From: a bacterium
GTDB lineage: Bacteria > Zixibacteria > MSB-5A5 > GN15 > FEB-12
DNA length: 64,000 nucleotides
Direction of reading: 5' to 3'
Assembly: GCA_020444475.1 (NCBI GenBank)
Contig: JAHLKV010000003.1
Span: forward strand, 186,001 to 250,000
Part shown: in pieces, positions 25,876 through 33,934 of the stretch
Layout: every line of letters begins with the position of its first letter
Numbering within the stretch: position 1 is the stretch's first letter
Made by a program: the position numbers and the translations under genes
Notes under the pieces: generated by a model
Told to the model about the DNA's origin: nothing
The model's input: only the letters and a program-made list of their open reading frames with translations
Databases searched by the model: none

Positions 25876-26292
25876 CTAGCGGCGTGCGCCGCGTCGGGCA
25901 TACTTGCCGAAATGATGTTTGGAGAGCGCCTTTTTGACGCTGGTCTCCTGAACCTCCCAGAACTCCCGGAACTGACAGCCGCCGTACTGGTCGCAGCCGC
26001 AATTTGGACCTTCGGTACAGAGGTTCATATGAATGGGGCCTTCGATAGCCTCGATCACGTCCAGGAAGGATATCTCTTTCGGGAGGCGCGAGAGACGATA
26101 ACCGCCGGTCACGCCCTGGTAGGACACCAGGATACCGCTCCGGGTAAGATCTTTAAGGATCTTGGCCAGGAATTCCCGCGGAATGGACTCGGCTTCGGCG
26201 ATCGAATTGATCGAACCGAGTTTTCCTTTGGGAAGGGTCGAAATATGCCGCACCGCCCGGAGTGCATAATCCGCTTTACGTGATAATTGCAT
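25876..26292 (-). CDS. Rrf2/IscR-family transcriptional regulator
   Basis: 138 residues. The Rrf2 winged-helix domain begins MQLSRKADYALRAVRHIS, and the family segment VSYQGVTGGYRLSR is present. A cysteine set C-x5-C-x-C-x5-C (CTEGPNCGCDQYGGC) sits where IscR and NsrR bind a [2Fe-2S] or [4Fe-4S] cluster. I chose the ATG at 26292 because AAGGA is nine bases upstream; a GTG two codons earlier is an alternative. It is divergent from an A-type Fe-S carrier, DUF2480 and ferredoxin cluster. It probably senses Fe-S status, iron, oxygen or NO and controls that cluster, by analogy with IscR. Confidence 0.9.
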   Translation of the reverse strand: MQLSRKADYALRAVRHISTLPKGKLGSINSIAEAESIPREFLAKILKDLTRSGILVSYQGVTGGYRLSRLPKEISFLDVIEAIEGPIHMNLCTEGPNCGCDQYGGCQFREFWEVQETSVKKALSKHHFGKYARRGARR

Positions 26293-26616
26293 CGTCACAC
26301 ATCCTTGCTGTCACTGGCTCTTGCTCATGTCAGAATCGTTTACCCACGCTTCCACATTTAACCGGCCTAAAATAGTAAAAAGGCTCTGCTTAGTCTACAA
26401 AAAATTCGCAATTTGGACCATTTTTTCTCTGAAAGGACACCAAACCGCATGCCAACCAGCCGCTTCGCCCACCCGACCCTCGTTTATGGACCCAATTCGG
26501 CCATTTTTCAAAAAATCTGCCCGAACCGTGAACCCTCTGTCGGATCGGCTGTTATACTCCACGGACCCGAACCGCGGTCCCAATGGATAGGATCTGATCG
26601 TTCAAAGGAGACAGCG
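26293..26616. promoter_or_regulatory. Divergent control region between the Rrf2 regulator and the Fe-S cluster genes
   Basis: A 324-base gap without a convincing gene. TATACT at 26553-26558 is a possible -10 box for the plus-strand genes, but no good -35 is seen. GGACC...GGTCC flanks CGAACCGC at about 26563-26580 and could be an operator. TTTTTTC and AAAAAATC tracts make the centre AT-rich. All assignments are tentative. Confidence 0.3.
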
Positions 26617-26991
26617 ATGGCTGACCAGAAGACAATCGGCGATGTGCAGTCGCAAACCGACGGCAAGGTGATCACCATCACCCCGGCGGCGGTCGAAGAA
26701 CTCAAGCGGCTGATCGGCCAGGAAAAAGAAGACAACCTCTTCGTCCGTATAGGGGTCACCTCGGGCGGCTGCTCGGGCATGGCGTACGCCATGGAGTTTG
26801 ACAACGAGCCGAAAGACGGCGACCGCGAATTCGACTACGACGGTCTCCCGGTGCGAATCGACCTGGCCGCCATGATGTACATCAAGGGTGCCACCGTCGA
26901 CTACAAAGGCGGCCTGCTCGGCGGCGGCTTTACGTTCGAAAACCCGAACGCCAAACGCTCCTGCGGCTGCGGAACCTCGTTCACCTGCTAG
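26617..26991 (+). CDS. A-type Fe-S cluster carrier (IscA/ErpA/HesB family)
   Basis: 124 residues. A-type carriers pass Fe-S clusters from the scaffold to apo-proteins. The three conserved cysteines are C52 (GGCSGMAYAME) and C116/C118 (SCGCGTSF), and the final residue is an additional Cys. AAAGGAGA lies six bases before the ATG. The longer upstream open frame has no support. It is the first gene of a cluster with DUF2480 and a ferredoxin, divergent from an IscR-like regulator. No IscS, IscU or Suf genes are in the window. Confidence 0.92.
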   Translation: MADQKTIGDVQSQTDGKVITITPAAVEELKRLIGQEKEDNLFVRIGVTSGGCSGMAYAMEFDNEPKDGDREFDYDGLPVRIDLAAMMYIKGATVDYKGGLLGGGFTFENPNAKRSCGCGTSFTC

Positions 26992-27001
26992 CGAGCGCAC
27001 T

Positions 27002-27268
27002 ATGGCATATGATATCGTCGACCCCGCCGATCTGTTGACCGACGGGGCCTTTTTTGAAGATCACTTCCTGAAAAAAGCCAACGAACTCGACTGGTTGAAA
27101 TTCTCCGGCCGACAAGTACTTGTGCGCGGCTGCAATTCTGCCGTTATTCCCCCCTGGGCGTTTATGTACATTACCGGAAAGCTCACCGGGATCGCCCGGA
27201 GCGTCCGGTACGGTAACGAGCACGACAATATCGTCGTCTACCGCGCCCCGAAAGATGCAACCGCGTAA
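27002..27268 (+). CDS. DUF2480-like small protein
   Basis: 88 residues, recognised as DUF2480-like from LTDGAFFEDHFLKKANELDW, VLVRGCNSAVIPPWAFMYI and NEHDNIVVYR. DUF2480 proteins are small, soluble and of unknown function, common in Bacteroidetes and relatives, frequently near Fe-S or SUF genes. A single conserved-looking Cys lies in RGCNS. It starts 10 bases after the A-type carrier and 59 bases before the ferredoxin, so a role in Fe-S assembly is plausible but inferred from position. Confidence 0.72.
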   Translation: MAYDIVDPADLLTDGAFFEDHFLKKANELDWLKFSGRQVLVRGCNSAVIPPWAFMYITGKLTGIARSVRYGNEHDNIVVYRAPKDATA

Positions 27269-27327
27269 CAGCAGCTCTCGGCGACCAACCCGAACGCATG
27301 ATTTGATGGAGGTTCAAGCTGTCGGCT

Positions 27328-27648
27328 ATGCCTAAAGTACGGTTTCTGCCATTGGACGTGGAAGTAGACGTTCCCGAGGGAACGGTGATTCTCGATGCCG
27401 CCCTCGATAACAATATCAAGATCGATCACAACTGCGGCGGCAACTGCGCCTGCTCCACCTGCCACGTGATTGTCGAACAGGGCTTCGATTCCCTGAACGA
27501 GATGAGCGAAGACGAAGAAGATATGCTCGACGAGGCCGAAGGACTGACCGATCACTCCCGCCTGGCCTGTCAGTGCAAAGTCACCGAGGACCTGGTGGTC
27601 CTGATCCCCGAGAAATCCTCGGAGTGGGACGACGACGACACCTTCTGA
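27328..27648 (+). CDS. [2Fe-2S] ferredoxin, adrenodoxin/Isc type
   Basis: 106 residues. The cluster ligands are C36, C42, C45 and C82 (NCGGNCACSTCHV and ACQC), the C-x5-C-x2-C...C pattern of Isc-type ferredoxins such as bacterial Fdx. These supply electrons for Fe-S assembly. An extra Cys at 40 and another at 84 are present. The C-terminus is very acidic. It lies third in the A-carrier/DUF2480/ferredoxin cluster. The inverted repeat at 27670-27693 follows the stop. Confidence 0.93.
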   Translation: MPKVRFLPLDVEVDVPEGTVILDAALDNNIKIDHNCGGNCACSTCHVIVEQGFDSLNEMSEDEEDMLDEAEGLTDHSRLACQCKVTEDLVVLIPEKSSEWDDDDTF

Positions 27649-27669
27649 TCGTCAGGCGGCGTCATAGTC

Positions 27670-27693
27670 GGCGGGTTCATCCGCGAACCCGCC
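27670..27693 (+). terminator. Hairpin after the ferredoxin gene
   Basis: GGCGGGTTC pairs perfectly with GAACCCGCC across six bases, 21 bases past the stop. There is no clear T-run, so termination is uncertain. It separates the Fe-S genes from the pseudopilin operon. Confidence 0.45.
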
Positions 27694-27820
27694 CTCAGCC
27701 GGGAACCGCAGATTGATCCACATCTGCGCAAGCCCGCCATCTTCCTTCCCGACATAAAATTACCCCTCCCCGCGCCGATATAACGACTATACGGCTTGCC
27801 AACAGCCGTCAGGAACAACT

Positions 27821-28576
27821 ATGCCTGGAAAATGCAAACTCGACAATGAGCGCGGCTATTCGCTGATCGAACTGGTGATCGTCATCATGATAGTCGGCGT
27901 GATCGCCGGTATTGCTGTCCGCTCGCTCAAAAGCAGCAACGAGGTATCCCGCACCAATGAGACGGTCGCGGAGATGGACCGACTGGCCTGTGCTATCGCC
28001 GGTGACCCGCACCACCTGTCGGGTGGCACCAGGGTCGACTACGGTTACATCGGCGATGTCGGCGCCTGCCCGATCAATCTCGACGCTCTCGTCTCCAACC
28101 CGGGATACGGCACCTGGGATGGCCCGTATATACGCGATGAGCTATCCACCGGAGCAGCAGACTACACGTTTAAGCTCGACGCCTGGGGCGCCCCCTATGT
28201 CTATGCCGGTGGCGCTTCGATCATCTCAAACGGGTCGTCATCACCACTGACCAGACAACTCGCGGCGTCCACAGGCGACTTGCTCTACAACCGCGTCTCG
28301 CTCGCCGTCATCGATCAGGACCAGGTCCCGCCGGGCTCGATCTACCACGACTCACTGAGACTGGTACTGACATGCCCCGATGGTTCCGGATCGTATCGAT
28401 CACTGGTCAGGACTCCCGATCCCAACGGCTACGTCGAGTTTGACTCCATCCCGATCGGCCTGCACCGCCTGCATATCGTCTATCTACCGGCTTCCGACAC
28501 GCTCACCCGCCTGATCCCGGTCGATCCCGGCCGGGACTTCTACACCGAAATCACTCTCTCCCGGGAGCTGTGGTGA
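27821..28576 (+). CDS. Pseudopilin 1 of a four-gene tandem operon
   Basis: 251 residues. The prepilin signal is RG|YSLIELVIVIMIVGVIAGI, with Glu at position +5 after the cleavage Gly, so it is a substrate for the prepilin peptidase PilD. After the helix comes a globular module shared by all four paralogues (DYGYIGDVGACPINLDAL, GTWDGPYIRD, LDAWGAPYVYAGG) and a C-terminal module ending in DSIPIGLHRLHIVYLPASDTL. It contains extra Cys residues. The unshared part is short. AGGA precedes the ATG. Its function in a type II secretion, pilus or T2SS-like machine is not known. Confidence 0.85.
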   Translation: MPGKCKLDNERGYSLIELVIVIMIVGVIAGIAVRSLKSSNEVSRTNETVAEMDRLACAIAGDPHHLSGGTRVDYGYIGDVGACPINLDALVSNPGYGTWDGPYIRDELSTGAADYTFKLDAWGAPYVYAGGASIISNGSSSPLTRQLAASTGDLLYNRVSLAVIDQDQVPPGSIYHDSLRLVLTCPDGSGSYRSLVRTPDPNGYVEFDSIPIGLHRLHIVYLPASDTLTRLIPVDPGRDFYTEITLSRELW

Positions 28577-30384
28577 TGAACGGGCACCGACACGGCACAG
28601 AGCGCGGCTTCAGTTTGATCGAGCTGTTGGTTGTCATCGTCGTAGTGGGCATCCTTGCCGCAATCGCCATGCAATCGATGAGCGGACTGGTGGTCGATAT
28701 GCGCAGGGTTAAAACCGAACGTGAAATGGAAATGCTGGCTTCGGCGATTGCCGGCGACCCGTCGGTGATGCAATCCGGCGTGCGTTCCGAATTCGGTTAT
28801 GTCGGCGATATCGGCGCGTTCCCACCAAACCTCGATGCTCTCGTGTCGAACCCCGGTTTGGGCACCTGGGATGGTCCGTATATTCCCGATGGTATCGCCG
28901 AAGACAACAATGGGTTCAAGCTCGATGCATGGGGCGCAGCCTATCAATACACCGGCGGCGTGACAATCACCTCGACCGGCTCCGGCTCGACAATGACAAA
29001 AACCATCGCCGATGCATCTTCGGACTATCTCGACAACACCTTCGCCGGTCGCGTGCTCGACGCCTCAGGCGGCGTGCCGGGCCCGGTCTATCGCGACTCC
29101 GTATATATCGCCATCTTCTACCCCGATGGCTCCGGATCGATGACGTCGCAGTACGTCAATCCCGACTCGGCCGGCAATTTCGCAATCCCCGATCTGCCCG
29201 CCGGTCGACATCGCCTGGAGCTCGTCTTCACCCCGACCGTCGATACGCTGGTCCGCTACGCCACGGTCCTGCCCCGGCACAACGGAGCGGCGCGCTACAA
29301 GTTCGCTGCCGACTACTTTGGCGGAAGCGCCTCGGCGTTCGGCCGTCGCTGTGAGTTGATTATCGTCGCCGCCCGCGTGCCCGACGACCTGACCGACTTC
29401 CCGCTGCTGCTGACGCAGCTGAATCTTCCGTCGGAGATGCTCGATGCCGACGGCGCCCATTCGGCCGACAACGGCGGCGGTGATATCCGCTTCACGCTCG
29501 ATCGCGATGGGACCGTCTCCTTGCCCTGCGAAGTGGTCGACTTCACGACCAACTCCAATCCGGTCATGGCCGAAGCGGAGATATGGGTGAACGTGCCTTC
29601 GGTGTCGGCCAGCGTGAACACATCGATCTGGGTCTGGTACGACCAGCCGGGCGCGACACAGCCGCTGCCTGGCGATCCCGGAGGCGCCTTCGAAGTCTGG
29701 GACTCGAATTATGTCGTCGTACAACACCTCGATGACAACCCCGGAGGTCCCGCGCCGCAGGCGATCGACGCCACCCGGAACGGCAACAACGGCACATCGT
29801 ACGGCGGCATGGGATCGAGCGACCTGGTCTCCGGTCAGATCGGACGAGCGATTGATTTCGACGGCAGCAACGACTATCTGCGGATCCCCGCTGCCGGAGT
29901 CACCGTAAGCGACAAGGCGATCACTATGGAAGGCTGGATGTACCTCCGCGGCGCCACCGGTCGCGCCAACCTGATGCAGCGAGGCTCAAACTATGCACTG
30001 TGGGAAATCCGGTCCGGCGGTACACCCTACAACGTCTTCTACGACAACACCTGGCGCAAATTCAATTACGGTCAACCGGCCACGTGGTTCCTCGATGACT
30101 GGCACTATGTCGTCTGTACGTACGACGGTACCTATGTGCGGTCATACATTGACGGTGACCCGGATGAGACGGCGGCCTACTCCAGTGATCTGAACCCGAC
30201 CGCCAGCAATTACGATATGGGAATTGGCGTGAATGCCGGCTGGAACGACTCGTACTACCGGGGCCGGGCTGATGAGGTTCGCGTCTCCCGTGTCGTGCGG
30301 TCGGCAGCTTACGTCAAGGCTCAGTACAACAACCATGACAGCCCGCACACGTTCGTGCTGCCGCAATCACCGGAGACTCCCTGA
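28576..30384 (+). CDS. Pseudopilin 2 with C-terminal DUF2341 and LamG-like domains
   Basis: 602 residues. The prepilin site is RG|FSLIELLVVIVVVGILAAI. The shared module (EFGYVGDIGAFPPNLDAL, TWDGPYIPD, FKLDAWGAAYQYTGG) and the LPAGRHRLELVFTP segment are followed by a DUF2341-like region (about residues 255-375, RCELIIVAARVPDDL, IWVWYDQPG). A LamG/concanavalin-like jelly roll extends to about residue 595 (GRAIDFDGSNDYLRIP, GWMYLRGATGR, WHYVVCTYDGT, YIDG). The LamG domain suggests carbohydrate or surface binding displayed at the tip of a pseudopilus. The start ATG overlaps the previous stop (TGATG). Confidence 0.88.
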   Translation: MNGHRHGTERGFSLIELLVVIVVVGILAAIAMQSMSGLVVDMRRVKTEREMEMLASAIAGDPSVMQSGVRSEFGYVGDIGAFPPNLDALVSNPGLGTWDGPYIPDGIAEDNNGFKLDAWGAAYQYTGGVTITSTGSGSTMTKTIADASSDYLDNTFAGRVLDASGGVPGPVYRDSVYIAIFYPDGSGSMTSQYVNPDSAGNFAIPDLPAGRHRLELVFTPTVDTLVRYATVLPRHNGAARYKFAADYFGGSASAFGRRCELIIVAARVPDDLTDFPLLLTQLNLPSEMLDADGAHSADNGGGDIRFTLDRDGTVSLPCEVVDFTTNSNPVMAEAEIWVNVPSVSASVNTSIWVWYDQPGATQPLPGDPGGAFEVWDSNYVVVQHLDDNPGGPAPQAIDATRNGNNGTSYGGMGSSDLVSGQIGRAIDFDGSNDYLRIPAAGVTVSDKAITMEGWMYLRGATGRANLMQRGSNYALWEIRSGGTPYNVFYDNTWRKFNYGQPATWFLDDWHYVVCTYDGTYVRSYIDGDPDETAAYSSDLNPTASNYDMGIGVNAGWNDSYYRGRADEVRVSRVVRSAAYVKAQYNNHDSPHTFVLPQSPETP

Positions 30385-31544
30385 TGAGTAACGGAACAGA
30401 CAGACGGCACAACAACGCTGGTTTCACCCTGATCGAGCTCGCTATCGTGATCGTCATTGCAGGTATATTGGTCACCATCGCCCTGCGCGGTGGAAAGTCG
30501 ATTTCAGAGACGAGCAAGCTCGAAGAGACTCGGCAGGAAATGGACGCTTTGGCGAGAGCTATTGTCGGCGACCCGGATTTGTACAACAACGGTATCCGGT
30601 CCGACTTCGGTTATGTCGGCGACATCGGTTCGCTGCCTCCGAATCTCGACGCGCTTCACACCAATCCCGGCGGTTTCGCAACCTGGCGTGGACCGTACGT
30701 AGAAAACCGTTTCGTGCAAACGGCCGATGATTTCAAACGCGACGCCTGGGGATCGACCTACGCCTACACCGGCGGCGAGACCATTAACTCAAGTGGATCC
30801 GGTTCGACCGTCTCCCGTCGCATAGTCGAATCGACCACTCATCTGCTGTACAATTCAGTTGCGGGCAATGTCTTCGATCTCGACGGCACCCCCCCGGGAC
30901 CGGGCTATGGTGATTCGGTGCTGGTGAGATTAACCTTCCCCGACGGTATCGGCGGTTATACCTACGACAATATCTCGCCGGACGACGGCGGCTTCTTCGA
31001 GTTCGATTCGATCCCGGTCGGCAACCACGATCTGCTGCTGGTCTATCAACCGACCGCCGACACCCTGCGGCGCTTCGTCTCCGTCCTGCCCAACAGCAGG
31101 TTGTACGCCGAGTACCATCTTCCGGCCAATGTCTGGCCGCCGGGGGCGGGCGGATCACCGGGCGGAGTGGGACCGATAGCGGGCTCCGACTCCTTGTACT
31201 CCGACTGCCACGGATTCTCGCTCTGGATCGAGAACACCGGCGCGACCGACATCGATGTCGACTGGGTAACGTTGTCGTGGCTCTCCCCCACGGCGTACTA
31301 CCGCTATGTCATCTGGGATGGGACGACGGTTGCAAATGAGAACAGCCCGAAGATAGCCTCCGGACAGCCGGCCACGTTCACCTCCACGCAGACACTCGCC
31401 GCCGGCGCTTCCATACGACTTGATTTCGACTTCTTCAAATCGCAACCCACCGGCGGGCCAAATGTCGACATGGACCATACTGACTTCACGCTCACCTTCT
31501 CCGACGGTTCGTCGTTTGAGATCACCACCGGGGACTGCCCATGA
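30384..31544 (+). CDS. Pseudopilin 3 with a unique C-terminal beta domain
   Basis: 386 residues. The prepilin site is AG|FTLIELAIVIVIAGILVTI. The shared module (DFGYVGDIGSLPPNLDAL, ATWRGPYVEN, FKRDAWGSTYAYTGG) and SIPVGNHDLLLVYQPTADTL follow. A Gly-rich linker near residue 250 (PPGAGGSPGGVGP) leads to a beta-rich extension, CHGFSLWIENTGATDIDVDWVTLSWLSP to the end, resembling an Ig-like or carbohydrate-binding fold. The ATG overlaps the previous stop. I could not assign a known domain to the extension. Confidence 0.85.
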   Translation: MSNGTDRRHNNAGFTLIELAIVIVIAGILVTIALRGGKSISETSKLEETRQEMDALARAIVGDPDLYNNGIRSDFGYVGDIGSLPPNLDALHTNPGGFATWRGPYVENRFVQTADDFKRDAWGSTYAYTGGETINSSGSGSTVSRRIVESTTHLLYNSVAGNVFDLDGTPPGPGYGDSVLVRLTFPDGIGGYTYDNISPDDGGFFEFDSIPVGNHDLLLVYQPTADTLRRFVSVLPNSRLYAEYHLPANVWPPGAGGSPGGVGPIAGSDSLYSDCHGFSLWIENTGATDIDVDWVTLSWLSPTAYYRYVIWDGTTVANENSPKIASGQPATFTSTQTLAAGASIRLDFDFFKSQPTGGPNVDMDHTDFTLTFSDGSSFEITTGDCP

Positions 31545-32278
31545 TCGAGCGACCAGGAAAAGAGCGCGGCTTCACGGTGATAGAGCTGGTGATTATCATC
31601 GTGATCATAGGTATCCTCGCGACCATCGCCACCCGCCAACTGCAGCCATCGATAGAAACCGCCAGGTTCGAGCAAACCAAGCTGGAGATGGATCAACTGG
31701 TGTTTGCCATCGCGGGCAATCCGGAGGTGCGCTCCCATGGCGCCCGGACCGACTACGGCTACGTTGGTGATATCGGGGCCCTGCCGCCGAATCTCGACGC
31801 TCTGGTGGCGAACCCGGGCGGCTTTACCACCTGGAACGGACCGTACATTGAACCGGGCATCAACGGCTGGGAATTCAAGCGGGATGCCTGGGGAAGTGAG
31901 TATGTTCTGGCCGGGACGGTGCTTCGATCAGTAGGTTCGGGACAGACAATTGAGAAAGTCATATGCCCGCAGGCGGGGGAGCTGACGTCCAACCAGGTCA
32001 GGGGCCTGCTGCTCAATGCCGACGGTACCATGCCGGGAACGGTCCGGGCCGACTCGATCGCCGTCCGCCTGCGCTACCCCGATGGTGCGGGTGCTCTCAC
32101 CAGTGCGCTGCAGTCTCCCGAAGCCGACGGGTCGTTTTCGTTCACGAACATCCCGGTCGGCAATCACCGGCTGGAGATGATATATCTGCCGACCGGTGAC
32201 ACCCTTGCCTTCACAATCGGTGTTCAGCCGGGCGCTCCGACGCACGTGGAAATGATCTCTCCGATCGACCTCTGGTAG
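31541..32278 (+). CDS. Pseudopilin 4 of the tandem operon
   Basis: 245 residues. The prepilin site is RG|FTVIELVIIIVIIGILATI. The shared module is present (DYGYVGDIGALPPNLDAL, TTWNGPYIEPG, FKRDAWGSEYVLAG) and NIPVGNHRLEMIYLPTGDTL near the end. It lacks the large extensions of pseudopilins 2 and 3. It overlaps the preceding gene by ATGA. It is the last gene; only eight bases separate its stop from the convergent saccharopine dehydrogenase-like gene. Confidence 0.87.
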   Translation: MIERPGKERGFTVIELVIIIVIIGILATIATRQLQPSIETARFEQTKLEMDQLVFAIAGNPEVRSHGARTDYGYVGDIGALPPNLDALVANPGGFTTWNGPYIEPGINGWEFKRDAWGSEYVLAGTVLRSVGSGQTIEKVICPQAGELTSNQVRGLLLNADGTMPGTVRADSIAVRLRYPDGAGALTSALQSPEADGSFSFTNIPVGNHRLEMIYLPTGDTLAFTIGVQPGAPTHVEMISPIDLW

Positions 32279-32286
32279 CCGAACGA

Positions 32287-33435
32287 CTACAAGTCCTCTT
32301 CGCTGATCGCCAGGTTAATCCCGCGCTTTTTCAGCTGCGGAATAAACAACTTCGGATTGATCGCCAGCTCCTGCGGCTTGACCCCTCGCGCTTCGACCTG
32401 CCCCGCCGCCGACATCCAGGCGACAATCGCCGCCGGAAATGCTGTCGTACGCATCATCGCCGTCAGGCCGGTGCGGGTGTCTTGTTTGTCGACTATCTCA
32501 TAAACCACGCGGCGCGTGACACCACCGGCTATACCATCCACCGTCACCCGCAACAGCACCATATCGAGATCGCCGAACGACAGGTTCCGGTCGAGCACCG
32601 CCTTGAGCACGGAGCGCGGTTCGACCGACTGCCCGCCAACCGCAAGCTTCTGCCGCGAGGCCAGTCCGATCTCGAGCATCGGACGGAACAACTCGCAATG
32701 TCCGGGATAGCGGATCGTCTTGTAATCGAGGAAGTCCACCGTGTTCTCATAGGTGTCGGGCAGAGTCGAGGTACCGCCCGAGGTGTAAAACGCTTCGAGC
32801 TTGCCGATGCCGTCGAAGTCCAGTTCTTCCAGAGCCGACATCGGGTTCACCGTCTTCTTCTTGCCACCCTCCAGAATCAGGCACGGCTCCCAGTACTCGT
32901 TAATAAGCCCCTCGGCCGAAAAGACCATCTGGTAGTTGAGAGGCGGACGCGGCGATTGCGGCAGGCCACCAACCCGAATCTTGACCGACATCGCCTTGTC
33001 GAAGCGCGATATTCCGTCGGCCGCCAGCACCGCCACCATACCGGGCGCGAGACCGCAGTCGGGAATGACGATCACCCCCGCCTTCTCCGCCTCGTCATTC
33101 ATCGCCAGCTGTTCGCGGACCGCATCGTTGTTTCCACCCAGGTCGCACAAATGACAGCCGGCTTTGATCGCCGCCCGCGTCAGCCCCGGATTGTAGCGGT
33201 AGGTAACACAGGAGACCGCGGCGTCGTAGTCCGAGAGAATCGTCTCCGCGGCTTCCTCGTCACCCGCGTCCAGCACCCCCGATACCGCCTTGCCGCCACC
33301 GTACGCGTCGGCCACTTCTTTGGCCAGCGCCGCGTCGATATCAAACACCCCGACCGACTCAACTTCATCGGCCCGCGAAAAATCATACAGGGCCGCCCGG
33401 CCCATCAACCCCGCTCCCAGTACTGCCAGTCTCAT
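32287..33435 (-). CDS. Saccharopine dehydrogenase-like oxidoreductase
   Basis: 382 residues. The N-terminal Rossmann fold has MRLAVLGAGLMGRAALYDF with the GxGxxG motif. DAAVSCVTYRYN, KAGCHLCDLGGNND and DCGLAPGMVAVLA are typical of the saccharopine dehydrogenase / lysine 6-dehydrogenase family. The C-terminal domain carries YTSGGTSTLPDTY and ELFRPMLEIGL. Members act in lysine catabolism or form homospermidine or carboxynorspermidine; the substrate here is not clear. Single gene, convergent with pseudopilin 4. Confidence 0.85.
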   Translation of the reverse strand: MRLAVLGAGLMGRAALYDFSRADEVESVGVFDIDAALAKEVADAYGGGKAVSGVLDAGDEEAAETILSDYDAAVSCVTYRYNPGLTRAAIKAGCHLCDLGGNNDAVREQLAMNDEAEKAGVIVIPDCGLAPGMVAVLAADGISRFDKAMSVKIRVGGLPQSPRPPLNYQMVFSAEGLINEYWEPCLILEGGKKKTVNPMSALEELDFDGIGKLEAFYTSGGTSTLPDTYENTVDFLDYKTIRYPGHCELFRPMLEIGLASRQKLAVGGQSVEPRSVLKAVLDRNLSFGDLDMVLLRVTVDGIAGGVTRRVVYEIVDKQDTRTGLTAMMRTTAFPAAIVAWMSAAGQVEARGVKPQELAINPKLFIPQLKKRGINLAISEEDL

Positions 33436-33607
33436 AGAATCCTCCAGTGAATTGGAGCGAATATAGGAAGAGACAACGAACGGAAAAAGGATTTATCGGG
33501 AGTTTGCCCACCCGGACTTTATTTTACCGGACTACTGTCCGATAAAAAAACATAGAGGGAAACCGGGGAAGTCACTGATTCACACAAAAGGGCGAGGCAC
33601 AGTAACG

Positions 33608-33934
33608 ATGACGACCGACACGATGAACGATACCCAGCGCAGGGACCTGGCGTTTCTGGAGCACCTCAAGCCGTATCTGGCTCAATGCCTGGGGCTCAAT
33701 CATGAGATCAACAACCCGCTGGCGGGGATAATCGGTTATGCCGAGTATATGCTCGATGACGAGGAGCCGCTCAGCGACGACCAGCGCCATTACGTCCAGC
33801 AGATCCAGAACTGCGCCGAACGGATCCGAAGTCTGATTGTCGCGTTGTCGGAACGGAAATCTCATCTGGCAGAGAAATTCGATCTCGATTCGCTCCTCGA
33901 GGAGTATCGGAGAGAAGACAACAAATCACACTAA
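33608..33934 (+). CDS. Stand-alone histidine kinase dimerisation (HisKA-like) domain protein
   Basis: 108 residues. The core LNHEINNPLAGIIGYAEYML carries the phospho-acceptor-like His32 and the HE-INNPL H-box of two-component kinases. A second helix (DQRHYVQQIQNCAERIRSLI) completes a two-helix DHp hairpin. There is no ATP-binding (HATPase) domain and no room for one: the frame ends at 33934 and overlaps the end of the convergent vWA gene by nine bases. It may be phosphorylated by another kinase, act as a phosphotransfer protein, or be a kinase remnant. An upstream GCGAGG may be its ribosome site. Confidence 0.72.
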   Translation: MTTDTMNDTQRRDLAFLEHLKPYLAQCLGLNHEINNPLAGIIGYAEYMLDDEEPLSDDQRHYVQQIQNCAERIRSLIVALSERKSHLAEKFDLDSLLEEYRREDNKSH

